A stretch of DNA of 64,000 bases, from the NCBI GenBank assembly GCA_934292725.1, contig CAKQXY010000015.1:3409-67408 (forward strand), in the 5' to 3' direction. The DNA is from an uncultured Lachnospiraceae bacterium (lineage in GTDB: Bacteria; Bacillota; Clostridia; Lachnospirales; Lachnospiraceae). The position numbers were made by a program, and so were the translations under genes. Positions 9,475 to 18,684 of the stretch are shown here, one piece after another; the stretch's first letter is position 1; each line of letters starts with the position of its first letter. The notes under the pieces were generated by a model. The model searched no databases, was not told the DNA's origin, and worked only from the letters and a program-made list of their open reading frames with translations.

Positions 9475-10413
9475 TCAGACTAATGAAGTATCACTGACTT
9501 TTTTAGCGATCATATTGACTGCTATCAAAAGAACAAGATTGATGATGTTGTTAAACAGACCGATAGCTGCTGATAAGCTGTACTGATTGCTTACAAGACC
9601 CATCTTATACACATAGGTTGAGATGATCTCACTCGAACTGCTGTTTAACGTATTTTGCAGCAAGTAAACCTTCTCAAATCCAACGCTCATAACGCTTCCC
9701 ATTCGAAGGATAAACATAACTGTTGCTGTTGGAATCAATGATGGAAGATCAATGTTAACAATCTTGTGCCATTTGTTTGCACCATCCATTGTGGCTGCCT
9801 CATAAAGGCTTGGGTCAACTGAGGAAAGTGTTGCAATGTAGAGGATGGAATCCCAGCCGACATGCTGCCAAGCTTCTGTCCACACATAAATATGAGGGAA
9901 TGCAGATGCAGAACCCATCAGGTTTGGAAGTTTAAATCCAAGCAGTCCAACCAGCTTTGAGATGATTCCTGTACTTGGTGATAAAAACAGGATAATCATA
10001 CCAGACATAACAACGACTGAAATGAAATGCGGCAGATAAGTAGCTACCTGTAAAAACTTCTTAAACTTCGTTGAGCGGATCTGATTCACCATCAGCGCCA
10101 TAATGATTGGCAATGGGAATGTAACCACAATTGTGTACAAGCTGATTATGATCGTATTTTTGATCGTCACGGAAAACTGATACGATTTGAAGAACGTTAT
10201 GAAGTTCTTCATGCCGACCCACTTACTTCCCATAATACCAAGTGCCGGCTTGAAATCCTTAAAGGCAATGATGACACCGTACATCGGGTAGTAGGTAAAG
10301 ATCAGGAAAATGATGATAGACGGAAGCATCAACAGATATAGCTGACTGCTTTCCTTAAGCTTTTGCCCTACACTGAGGTTGCTGCTTTTTGACTGAGTCT
10401 TTTTCGTTTTCAC
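9475..10413 (-). CDS. Sugar ABC permease, LplB type
   Basis: 312-residue CUT1 permease with six predicted transmembrane helices. The EAA loop is DPSLYEAATMDGANKWHKI, followed by LPSLIPTATVMF. First gene of the transporter trio (LplB, YtcP, SBP), preceded by a terminator that separates it from the response-regulator gene, so it should have its own promoter in 10414-10517, presumably activated by that regulator. Confidence 0.9.
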   Translation of the reverse strand: MKTKKTQSKSSNLSVGQKLKESSQLYLLMLPSIIIFLIFTYYPMYGVIIAFKDFKPALGIMGSKWVGMKNFITFFKSYQFSVTIKNTIIISLYTIVVTFPLPIIMALMVNQIRSTKFKKFLQVATYLPHFISVVVMSGMIILFLSPSTGIISKLVGLLGFKLPNLMGSASAFPHIYVWTEAWQHVGWDSILYIATLSSVDPSLYEAATMDGANKWHKIVNIDLPSLIPTATVMFILRMGSVMSVGFEKVYLLQNTLNSSSSEIISTYVYKMGLVSNQYSLSAAIGLFNNIINLVLLIAVNMIAKKVSDTSLV

Positions 10414-10517
10414 GTTTTTCTCCTTCCTTTTTTACTAATTATTTCTTTTTTCTTTATGGTTTTATAGTACATTTTTTATATTTTTTCTGCTACAAAATTT
10501 CTGATAGGAAATAACAA

Positions 10518-10548
10518 AAAAAAGATATCTTTTTGTGATATCTTTTTT
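10518..10548 (-). terminator. Terminator between response regulator and permease genes
   Basis: A perfect 12-bp stem AAAAAAGATATC/GATATCTTTTTT with a seven-base loop, flanked by A and T runs. It ends the regulator transcript (stop at 10599). Confidence 0.65.
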
Positions 10549-10598
10549 CATAAAAATCGTTATTTTGTTATTTTATCGTTTTTTTGTTAACAAATAAC

Positions 10599-12197
10599 TT
10601 ATTTCCTATACTTTGCCCTATATTCATTCGGTGTACTGCCCACATAATCACGAAATGTCTTGCTAAAATAGGAAAAATTGCTGTATCCAACCTCCATAGC
10701 AATTTTACTAATTGGATCTGTAGATTCCCTGAGAAGCTTTGCTGCCTTTTCCATGCGCCGTCTTGCAATATATACAGGCAGTGTCTGTCCAGTCTCCCTG
10801 ATAAAAAGCCTTGTTATATAATCCTCTGACAGATACACCTGCCCTGCCAGAACAGAACGCGTCAATTCACCGCCTAAATTTTCTTCAATATATCTTTTTA
10901 ATTTGGCAATGGTTGCCTCCGCCCTGTCTTCTGTTTTATGCAGACTATCCATCTTTTTCCAGACAGTTTCAATAAAATCAATACATCCCTGCTCGGAGCG
11001 GCGTGCCAGAAAGCTCATTCGCTCATACTCCTGCCTGTCAAACAGTTCTCCAAATGTCTCATTGTTGTCGCGCAAAACCTTTGCCAGAAAATCGCTCATA
11101 TGCTGCACAAAATGTTTTAAGTCTGACAAATACCAGCTTCCACTCTCGCAGGCGCGATCGACATAGGCAAGCATTTCCTGCATAACGTCCCTGTAAGCAG
11201 TATTGTAAGATGAATCACCTGAAGCTGTACTCTTGTGAAACATTTCCTGCCATTTCTCCCAAGAAGGCTCTGAATAAGAAATCTTTCGAAGTTCCCATGC
11301 CCACTCCTCAATCATCAATCGTTTATTCGGAATTGCATGCTCGCGCATATCAGAGATTATACGAATTGCCTTTGCGCTGCTTGCATATGGGCGCCCTACT
11401 GTTATATAAAAGCAATAATTATGCGAAGTCTGTTCATTTAACTCTTGCTGCATTTTGGACAGCTGCTCCTCAAGGCGATCATAATCGGCAAAATTTTTTA
11501 ATACGAGAAGCCACTCGGTATCCTTGTATGATACAGCCACATCAAGATTAAGTTCCTGCAAATATTTCTCTGACACTGTACGCATACAATAATTATATAA
11601 TGAAATGTCCTTTACATTCTGACGTTCTTCGCTGTTGTCGAGAAGCCCTGCAAGAACAAGTGTAATTGGCTGCACGGATGGATAAAGTTCATTATATTGA
11701 GTATCAGATAAACTACTTGTGTTCGACGTACCCACACCATCAGAAAGTGCCTGCACTAGCACTTTTTTCCACACTTCCTCACGTTGTTTCTTCTCCTGAC
11801 TGTTCAGATTGTTATGCTCCTTTAACAGTTCATCACAGACTGTCTTTAACTCTGCCTCAAGATCTTTATTGGAGATTGGTTTTAGCAGATAGTTAACAGA
11901 GCCTAATCTAAGCGCTTTCTGTGCATAAGTAAAGTTTGCATAGCTCGACAAAAAGATACATTTCATATCTTTTCCTTCCTCACGTATCCACTCCACAAGC
12001 TCAAGACCGCTTCCCATAGGCATATACACATCACAAAGAAGAATGTCTACTTTGTATACCTTTAAAATTCCCTTTGCCTCATGGATATTATTTGCAGTAA
12101 ACACCATACCGATGCCAAGACTGTCCCAGTTTAATGAATTTTTTGTTTTTTCTGTCAGAATCTGGTCATCGTCCACCAGCAGAATTGTCAGTCCCAT
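10599..12197 (-). CDS. YesN-type response regulator (REC + AraC helix-turn-helix)
   Basis: 532-residue DNA-binding regulator. An N-terminal receiver domain (3-120) has the acidic pocket DD near residues 9-11, phosphoacceptor Asp56 in LLCDVYMP, and Lys in LLKP. A long linker precedes a C-terminal AraC/XylS domain (about 430-530) with the two helix-turn-helix units and the signature GYSNFSYFSKTFRDYVGSTPNEYR. Paired with the YesM kinase at 5041-6750 and probably activates the transporter and glucosidase genes between and beyond them. Terminators bound it on both sides. Confidence 0.93.
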   Translation of the reverse strand: MGLTILLVDDDQILTEKTKNSLNWDSLGIGMVFTANNIHEAKGILKVYKVDILLCDVYMPMGSGLELVEWIREEGKDMKCIFLSSYANFTYAQKALRLGSVNYLLKPISNKDLEAELKTVCDELLKEHNNLNSQEKKQREEVWKKVLVQALSDGVGTSNTSSLSDTQYNELYPSVQPITLVLAGLLDNSEERQNVKDISLYNYCMRTVSEKYLQELNLDVAVSYKDTEWLLVLKNFADYDRLEEQLSKMQQELNEQTSHNYCFYITVGRPYASSAKAIRIISDMREHAIPNKRLMIEEWAWELRKISYSEPSWEKWQEMFHKSTASGDSSYNTAYRDVMQEMLAYVDRACESGSWYLSDLKHFVQHMSDFLAKVLRDNNETFGELFDRQEYERMSFLARRSEQGCIDFIETVWKKMDSLHKTEDRAEATIAKLKRYIEENLGGELTRSVLAGQVYLSEDYITRLFIRETGQTLPVYIARRRMEKAAKLLRESTDPISKIAMEVGYSNFSYFSKTFRDYVGSTPNEYRAKYRK

Positions 12198-12241
12198 ATT
12201 CTGTCTCCCTCCATTTTTCGCCTTTTTTTATACGCAAAAAA

Positions 12242-12279
12242 GCGCAGAATCTATTGCCATTATACAACAGATTCTGCGC
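12242..12279 (-). terminator. Terminator after the M24 peptidase gene
   Basis: An 11-bp perfect stem GCGCAGAATCT/AGATTCTGCGC followed on the minus strand by a run of six T. Confidence 0.8.
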
Positions 12280-12317
12280 ATAGGGGAAGTTTTTTTCATC
12301 CCATTATAGATCGTTTT

Positions 12318-13568
12318 TTACTCTCCGCGCATAGCTGCTTCAATATCCTCTATTGTACGCGGAATGCCAGCGGACAGGTTTTCACAGCCGTCATCTGTAA
12401 CAAGACAGTTATCCTCTAGGCGGAAGCCAATTCCCCATTCTTCATGGTAAATACCTACATCTATACAGAATACCATACCAGGTGCTATGATTTCTGGTCG
12501 CTTTACTCTGTCATGTACATCGTAGCCTATGTGATGTGCTCCGCCATGCCACATGTATGTTCCAACTTCATCAACAGAACTCATCACTCCAGCTTCTACC
12601 AGACGCTCGGCATTGTATTTACGAATTGTTGCATCAACATCTGACATACGCATGCCTGGACGGATGATTGAAAACATATAATTGGATGTAGCAAGTGCAC
12701 ACTCATACAATGTGCGCTGACGTTCTGAAAAATGACCGTTGCATGGCCATCCACGAGAAACATCAGTGATTAGTCCGTCATACTGAGCACCGACATCGTT
12801 TAAAATCATATCGCCGTCCTTTGCCTGGCCTGTATATCCATAGTAGTGGATACAGAAATTATTATTTCCGGCAGATATAATTGATGGAAAACCAGGGCCA
12901 TCAGGACTAAACTGACCAAGTGCATAATCAAAATCTGCTTTATACTGATATTCATATTTTCCCGGGCGAGAATTACGCATCATTGCAAGGATTCCTGCCT
13001 TTGTGATCTCCTCTGCCTTTTTAAGCGCATCGATTTCGCATGGCTGTTTGATCAGGCGCAGCTCGCTTATGAGCACATCGGCATTTCCGATCTGAAGATA
13101 TGGAAAATCACTCTGAACACGCTGTAATAGACGGTGTGCAGGACGATCTGGACAATCTGTTGTAAAGCGATACAGATCAAGATACAATTTCTCGTAACGG
13201 CCGCTGACAGCCAGTGCCTTGAAATCACGTTCAAATGCATCCACAAAACGTATATCATTAATCCCTGAAATTTCTTGTGCTTCCTGCGGCTTAACTCTCG
13301 CACCAGTCCAACGCTCTGCATATGCGTCAGAAGGAAGAATATACACTTGTTCATGCACACTGCCGTCTGCTTCTTTTGCTGCAAGAAGAACAGCCTGACG
13401 ACTTGTTTTCAGACCCGTCAGATAGACAAAATTGCGGTCTGCAAAGAACATATAATCTTCATCGCCAGTTTTCCAAGTGTTTTCTCCTGCAAAAACAACG
13501 ACAAGGCTTCCTGCCGTAAGCTTTTCATAAAGTCTGGTTCTATTTCCTACATAATATTCTGCGAGCAT
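12318..13568 (-). CDS. M24 family Xaa-Pro aminopeptidase-like protein
   Basis: 416 residues: an N-terminal creatinase-like domain (1-170) and a pita-bread metallopeptidase domain. Metal ligands visible are Asp258 (LNDVG), Asp269 (ITDVSRG), His345 (GGAHHIGYDVHD) and Glu385 (RLED). The position of the fourth family ligand, the Glu of EPGxY in the paralogue at 36542, is Asp370 here (CIDVGIY). Expected to release the residue before proline from peptides in the cytoplasm. It follows lacZ with a short gap and may be co-transcribed. The ligand change makes activity less certain; a creatinase-like role is the alternative. Confidence 0.85.
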   Translation of the reverse strand: MLAEYYVGNRTRLYEKLTAGSLVVVFAGENTWKTGDEDYMFFADRNFVYLTGLKTSRQAVLLAAKEADGSVHEQVYILPSDAYAERWTGARVKPQEAQEISGINDIRFVDAFERDFKALAVSGRYEKLYLDLYRFTTDCPDRPAHRLLQRVQSDFPYLQIGNADVLISELRLIKQPCEIDALKKAEEITKAGILAMMRNSRPGKYEYQYKADFDYALGQFSPDGPGFPSIISAGNNNFCIHYYGYTGQAKDGDMILNDVGAQYDGLITDVSRGWPCNGHFSERQRTLYECALATSNYMFSIIRPGMRMSDVDATIRKYNAERLVEAGVMSSVDEVGTYMWHGGAHHIGYDVHDRVKRPEIIAPGMVFCIDVGIYHEEWGIGFRLEDNCLVTDDGCENLSAGIPRTIEDIEAAMRGE

Positions 13569-13611
13569 CTAAGTTTCCTCCTCATATAAATATTCAAAAC
13601 CATATTTTTAC

Positions 13612-16611
13612 TTAATTCCCATTGTCAAATCGAATGCTGATCTCCCACTCAATTTTTTCTTCGCGAAGCTGATATTTCTCTGCCAGTCTCGGGCCACAGG
13701 AATTAGAACCAATTCCGCTTTGCTTATAGTCAAGCGCCACATAAATGCCATCAGATGGAACAAGCTCAAAATTATGTGCCTTTTCGTCAAGCTCCTTTTC
13801 ACTGTAGCGTGATGCCTGGAAGCTGAACGGCTTTTTGCCCTTTGCGTACAAATTTCCAACAGATGCATACTTACAATTATAATGGCTTCCATTTTCCTGC
13901 GGGAAAACATAATCCTCAAACATATCATCAACTGTTGTATCAAAACGATCTACCCAAGATGCACGATGCTTATCGGAATAGCTTTCATATGGACCATATC
14001 CGTAGTATGTTACATCAGTCTTATCGTTTGGAAGCTTTAATCCAAGACCAAAGCGCGGAAGATACGGGAATACCTTGTCAAAGTTTCCATCTAAGGAAAG
14101 GAAAATAGTTCCATCAAGATCAACTTTCCATACTGCCTGAAGGCGAAGGAATGGCTGCTTAGCTGGAGATGCAATGGAGAATCTGCTATGAATCTCGATT
14201 ACGCCATCTGTTTCCTGAATAGCTGTCTCATATACCTTTACTGTGCTTCTGTCGTATCCTGCCATTCTCCACTCCTTTGATACTGCCGAGTCATTATTTG
14301 TCGGCGCACGGAATGTCAGAAAACGCATTGGCTCAGAAATCTGGTTCTCATTATCTTTAACGATCTTTGCAAAGGTTCCAAGATGACGATCAAATACCAT
14401 ATACTCGCCGTCTCTTGTCAGCTCATAAACATCTGCCGTCTCATTTACACTCCACGAAGCAAATGCTGGCAGCGCAGTCTTAGATACAGGTGTGAGCACC
14501 TCATCCTGCTCCTCAAACAAAGCAATCTGATCAAAGCCAAGTACCTCTCCTGCAAGAGCAGTTCCCTGTTTTGCTGTGTAGGTCAGCTTGAGGTAAGTAT
14601 TTTTATTTGTCTTTGGTGTCTCTGGAATCAGAACAAAGCCTTTTTCATGTGGTTCAATTGAAGGTACTGCAACACTTCCCTGTGAAAGCAGTCTTCCTTC
14701 TTCCTTAATCTCATATGTTACTGTTACAGCATCATCAAGATTTGTGAAGTCAAGGCGATTCCACAATGATACCTTTAGTGGACTGATTTCCTGAAGGGTG
14801 GCTCTTACTGGACGAATCGCATTTTTCCACTCATGCAGTCCAGTATGCGGTCGACGGTCTGAATAAACAAGTCCGTCCATGCAGAAATTTCCATCATGTG
14901 GGAACTCACCGTAGTCGCCGCCATAGAAATATTTGTCCTTTCCATCTGGTGTCTTTCCTTCATATGTCGCATGATCACACCATTCCCAGACAAATGCACC
15001 GATAATTCGCTTTTCAGGTAAGATGACTTCCAGATAGTCCTCAATGTCACCAGGTCCATTGCCCATTGCATGAACAAACTCACACAAGATAAATGGCTTT
15101 ACGCTAGTAGGGTCTGCAAGATACTTTTTAATTGTATCTACAGTCGGATACATGCGGCTTACCATATCAAGACAAGACTGATCATTCTCGATTCCTGGCG
15201 GTGCCCAAGTTGCTCCTTCATAATGAACAGGACGTGTTGGGTCATATTCCTTCGTCCACTTTCCAGCATCAATCAGATTCTTTCCATAACCGCTTTCATT
15301 TCCAAGAGACCAGATGACAACACAGCTCGCGTTCTTGTCACGAATTACGTTTAACATCATACGATCTACAATTGCATCATGGAAAGCCGGATCCTGAACA
15401 ATCTTTCCAAACTTTCTATAAATCGGCTCTTCACCAACAAGATCCATCGTTCCATGTGTCTCAAAATCAGCCTCTGCAATCACGTAAAAGCCATACTCAT
15501 TGCAAAGCTCAGTAAACCACGGTGCATTCGGATAATGACTTGTGCGGATTGCATTGATATTGTTCTTTTTCATCATCGTAAGATCGCGCACTACATGCTC
15601 TCTTGATACCGTGTATCCATCTGTTGGGCTGCTGTCATGACGGTTTACACCAAGAAGCTTTACAGGGCGATGATTTAAAAGCATGACGCCATCCTTTATT
15701 TCAATCTCGCGAATACCAACCTTTTGCTCAATGATCTCATCATCAGTAGACAAAACTAGTTTGTATAAGGTTGGATGTTCAGCATTCCACAAAATTGGAT
15801 CATTCACCTTAAACACAGTTTCTAGATCCTTATTTTCTGTCACAAGCGTTTCATTTGCCAGCTTGCTGCCATCTGGTGCAAATAAACTTACTGTTACATT
15901 TGGCATACCTTTGTATGAATCAAGTCTCACAAAAACCTCTGCCTTTGTGTTGTCCTCTGACAAAGTGGTGCGCACAGTGTAGTCCACTACTGAACTCTTT
16001 GGACGAGCAATCAATGTAACATCACGGAAAATTCCATTGTAGCGATACTTATCCTGTGCTTCAAGATACGTTCCATCAGTCCACTTTAACACAAGTACTG
16101 CCAGACGGTTCTTTCCTGCTTTGGCAAAGCGCGTAATATCAAACTCGCTAGGACTGTGTGACACCTGACTGTAGCCAACAAACTGACCATTCACCCATAC
16201 ATAAAATCCTGCCTCTACTCCCTCAAAGTACAAATACAAATCTTTTTCTAATTCCTCATTAGATACATCAAAATCCTTATAATAAGCACCACATGGATTC
16301 TCATCCGGCACATACGGCGGATCATATGGTATGACAAACGCACCACCCGAATAATGCTTATAGTCATAGCCCTTTGACTGCCAGCATGATGGTACCTCCA
16401 TCATCACATAATCTGGATTTTCATAATCTTTAAGAACAAACTTTTCATCCACACTCTGCGGATTTGGATAATAAAAGAAGCGCCAGTCATTGCCGCTTAG
16501 CAGACGGTATGAATCTGTTCCATCTGTCTTTTTCGGAAGGTAGTAGCAGCGTGGCTTCTCTGTTCCCACATGCAGCGTATTTAGATCCTCATAATAATGA
16601 ATCAGCTCCAT
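13612..16611 (-). CDS. lacZ: GH2 beta-galactosidase (LacZ family)
   Basis: 999 residues, the normal length of five-domain LacZ enzymes, no signal peptide. Sugar-binding, Ig-like and TIM-barrel domains come in order; acid/base is Glu439 in WSLGNESGYG and nucleophile Glu511 in ILCEFVHAMGNG, with NRHD (323-326) also conserved. The C-terminal Bgal_small_N domain begins around FRAPTNND. Hydrolyses lactose or other terminal beta-galactosides inside the cell. It follows the second sugar permease pair beyond a terminator, so that transporter probably imports beta-galactosides. Confidence 0.95.
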   Translation of the reverse strand: MELIHYYEDLNTLHVGTEKPRCYYLPKKTDGTDSYRLLSGNDWRFFYYPNPQSVDEKFVLKDYENPDYVMMEVPSCWQSKGYDYKHYSGGAFVIPYDPPYVPDENPCGAYYKDFDVSNEELEKDLYLYFEGVEAGFYVWVNGQFVGYSQVSHSPSEFDITRFAKAGKNRLAVLVLKWTDGTYLEAQDKYRYNGIFRDVTLIARPKSSVVDYTVRTTLSEDNTKAEVFVRLDSYKGMPNVTVSLFAPDGSKLANETLVTENKDLETVFKVNDPILWNAEHPTLYKLVLSTDDEIIEQKVGIREIEIKDGVMLLNHRPVKLLGVNRHDSSPTDGYTVSREHVVRDLTMMKKNNINAIRTSHYPNAPWFTELCNEYGFYVIAEADFETHGTMDLVGEEPIYRKFGKIVQDPAFHDAIVDRMMLNVIRDKNASCVVIWSLGNESGYGKNLIDAGKWTKEYDPTRPVHYEGATWAPPGIENDQSCLDMVSRMYPTVDTIKKYLADPTSVKPFILCEFVHAMGNGPGDIEDYLEVILPEKRIIGAFVWEWCDHATYEGKTPDGKDKYFYGGDYGEFPHDGNFCMDGLVYSDRRPHTGLHEWKNAIRPVRATLQEISPLKVSLWNRLDFTNLDDAVTVTYEIKEEGRLLSQGSVAVPSIEPHEKGFVLIPETPKTNKNTYLKLTYTAKQGTALAGEVLGFDQIALFEEQDEVLTPVSKTALPAFASWSVNETADVYELTRDGEYMVFDRHLGTFAKIVKDNENQISEPMRFLTFRAPTNNDSAVSKEWRMAGYDRSTVKVYETAIQETDGVIEIHSRFSIASPAKQPFLRLQAVWKVDLDGTIFLSLDGNFDKVFPYLPRFGLGLKLPNDKTDVTYYGYGPYESYSDKHRASWVDRFDTTVDDMFEDYVFPQENGSHYNCKYASVGNLYAKGKKPFSFQASRYSEKELDEKAHNFELVPSDGIYVALDYKQSGIGSNSCGPRLAEKYQLREEKIEWEISIRFDNGN

Positions 16612-16657
16612 TGTTTCCTCTTTTCTGCGCTCTGCGCGTTTTTATCTTTATGCAAAA

Positions 16658-16695
16658 AATGCCGACACACAACATATATGAAGCGTGCCGGCATT
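16658..16695 (-). terminator. Terminator/attenuator between permease and lacZ
   Basis: Stem AATGCCGACAC/GTGCCGGCATT with a run of T after it on the minus strand, 46 bases before the lacZ start. With so little room for a promoter, partial read-through into lacZ is likely. Confidence 0.7.
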
Positions 16696-16699
16696 CCTC

Positions 16700-17605
16700 T
16701 TACTCTTTTAAGGAGCCAAGCATGACACCCTTTACAAAATATTTCTGGAAGAATGGGTAAGTGAACAATACTGGCAGTGTTGTAAATATGATCATAGCAT
16801 ATTTTAACTGTGCATTGCTCATCTGTTTTCTCGCCAGCTCCTGTGCAGCTGACGGACTTAATACCTCAGTGATCTGCTTTGTATTCTCGATTAATACGCG
16901 GCGCAGATACAGCTGAAGCGGCTGCCACTCAGTATGTGGCAAGTATACCATAGCGTTGAACCAGCTGTTCCATACACCAACGATTGTGTATACAGCGATT
17001 ACGGCTAAGATTGGCTTTGACAGTGGCAGGTATACCTTAAGCAAAATCTGATATACATTAGCACCGTCGATCTTTGCAGCTTCACGAAGACTCTCTGGAA
17101 TGCTGCTAAAAAATGCCTTTACAAGAATGATGTTCCATATTGAAAAGCAAACTGGAAGAATCTGGGAAAGCGGATTGTCATACAAGCCTAACTTATTGAT
17201 TAATAAGAAGGTTGGAATCATACCGCCGCCGAAGTACATCGGAATCAGCAAAAACATGTTAACAAATTTTCTTCCCATCAGGCGCTTATAAGTCAGCGGA
17301 TATGCGACCAGCACACACGTGGTAAGCATCAAGATCGTAGTCGGAATTACATATATAATTGTGTTTAAATATGCTCTCCACATCTCTGGGTCCTGTACCA
17401 GAACCTTATATGCGTCTACACAAAAGCCCTTAGGAATAACGTAAACATTCATCTGTGCAGCATTTTCTGGTGAACTAAGCGACATGATCAAAACATAATA
17501 CATCGGATATACAGCCAGAAAGCAAAGGAATGCAACTGCCACATAGACAAGCACGGTATATATCGTTTTGCCTTCTTTAATCTTATTCGGATTTCTCTTT
17601 GACAT
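16700..17605 (-). CDS. Sugar ABC permease, YtcP/LplC type (second system)
   Basis: CUT1 permease of about 301 residues with six helices; EAA loop SIPESLREAAKIDGANVYQ and the closing KYFVKGVMLGSLKE typical of the family. The frame opens at 17623, but AAGGAGG six bases before the ATG at 17605 marks the real start; that ribosome site lies in the end of the LplB-type gene, so the two are translationally coupled. Works with the SBP at 18685, probably for beta-galactosides. Confidence 0.92.
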   Translation of the reverse strand: MSKRNPNKIKEGKTIYTVLVYVAVAFLCFLAVYPMYYVLIMSLSSPENAAQMNVYVIPKGFCVDAYKVLVQDPEMWRAYLNTIIYVIPTTILMLTTCVLVAYPLTYKRLMGRKFVNMFLLIPMYFGGGMIPTFLLINKLGLYDNPLSQILPVCFSIWNIILVKAFFSSIPESLREAAKIDGANVYQILLKVYLPLSKPILAVIAVYTIVGVWNSWFNAMVYLPHTEWQPLQLYLRRVLIENTKQITEVLSPSAAQELARKQMSNAQLKYAMIIFTTLPVLFTYPFFQKYFVKGVMLGSLKE

Positions 17606-17616
17606 CTCTGACCTCC

Positions 17617-18549
17617 TTACCACAGACCGAAGCCTGTCAGCTTATTACTGATCTTGTTACATATATAGGTCAGTGCAAATCCAATCACAGACATAAAAAG
17701 ACCAGCCGCTGTCGTAAAGCTATATTCACCATTTAAAATACCCATACGATATGTATACGTACCGATAACATCTGCTACATCATAAGTTGCCGGTGTATAC
17801 AAAAGCAAAATCAGATCGCTGTTTGTGGAAAGAATACTTCCAACCTGCATAATCAGGTTGATCGCGATGATTGGCTTAATGCCTGACAATGTGACATGCC
17901 AACACTGCTGCCAACGGTTGGCACCATCAATCTTTGCAGCCTCGTAAAGACCCTGATCAATGGAGGAAATTGTAGACATGTACAAAATACTATTAAAGCC
18001 GAACAGCTTCCACACATTTGTGAAAGTGTAAATTGTAGGGAATGCTGATGGCTCCTGTCTCCAGTTAATATTTGGCAGTCCAAACACAGTAAGCAGTTTT
18101 GTAATAAGTCCATTCACGTCAATAAAGGAAATTACCATACCTGCAACAACTACTGTTGAAATAAAATACGGCATGTAGCTAGCCGTCTGACAGAATTTTT
18201 TGAATCTTAAATGCTTGATCTGATCCAAAAGAAGTGCAAAAATAATAGGCATTGTAAAACCAAAAATCAAGTTCAAACCACTTAACACGAGCGTATTTTT
18301 AATCAATCGACCAAAATACTCACCTTGAACAAAACGCTTAAAGTTATCCAATCCTACCCACATGGCACCCTCGCCAAAAAATGGATCACCTGGCCAATAA
18401 TCCTGAAATGCAATCACGATACCGAACATTGGTGCATAGCAGAACACTGCGATCAGAATAAATACTGGAAGCATCAGCAGATACAGCTGGCGGTTTTCTC
18501 TTTTTTCAACCGCCGTATATTTTCGTTTCATTTTTGTTTTCATACGCAC
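17617..18549 (-). CDS. Sugar ABC permease, LplB type (second system)
   Basis: 310-residue CUT1 permease with six predicted helices and the EAA loop SIDQGLYEAAKIDGANRWQQ. A basic N-terminus (KTKMKRKYTAVEKRENRQ) precedes TM1. Located between the SBP hairpin at 18565-18601 and the YtcP-type partner. No ATPase gene accompanies it, so a shared MsmX/MsmK-type ATPase elsewhere is inferred. Confidence 0.92.
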   Translation of the reverse strand: MRMKTKMKRKYTAVEKRENRQLYLLMLPVFILIAVFCYAPMFGIVIAFQDYWPGDPFFGEGAMWVGLDNFKRFVQGEYFGRLIKNTLVLSGLNLIFGFTMPIIFALLLDQIKHLRFKKFCQTASYMPYFISTVVVAGMVISFIDVNGLITKLLTVFGLPNINWRQEPSAFPTIYTFTNVWKLFGFNSILYMSTISSIDQGLYEAAKIDGANRWQQCWHVTLSGIKPIIAINLIMQVGSILSTNSDLILLLYTPATYDVADVIGTYTYRMGILNGEYSFTTAAGLFMSVIGFALTYICNKISNKLTGFGLW

Positions 18550-18564
18550 ACCAGCCTTTTACAA

Positions 18565-18601
18565 AAGGCCGCTGACAAACGCTTTTGTTCGCAGCGGCCT
18601 T
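18565..18601 (-). terminator. Attenuator hairpin between SBP and permease genes
   Basis: A strong 10-bp stem AAGGCCGCTG/CAGCGGCCTT followed by TTTTG on the minus strand, in the gap after the SBP stop. Expected to let most transcripts end after the SBP gene. Confidence 0.75.
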
Positions 18602-18684
18602 GTTTTTATCAAATTGTCAATCAATCCTTAATCGTTTTTCAGCATTCTGAGTTGATCTTACTTGTTTTTTAAACAGACTATTGA

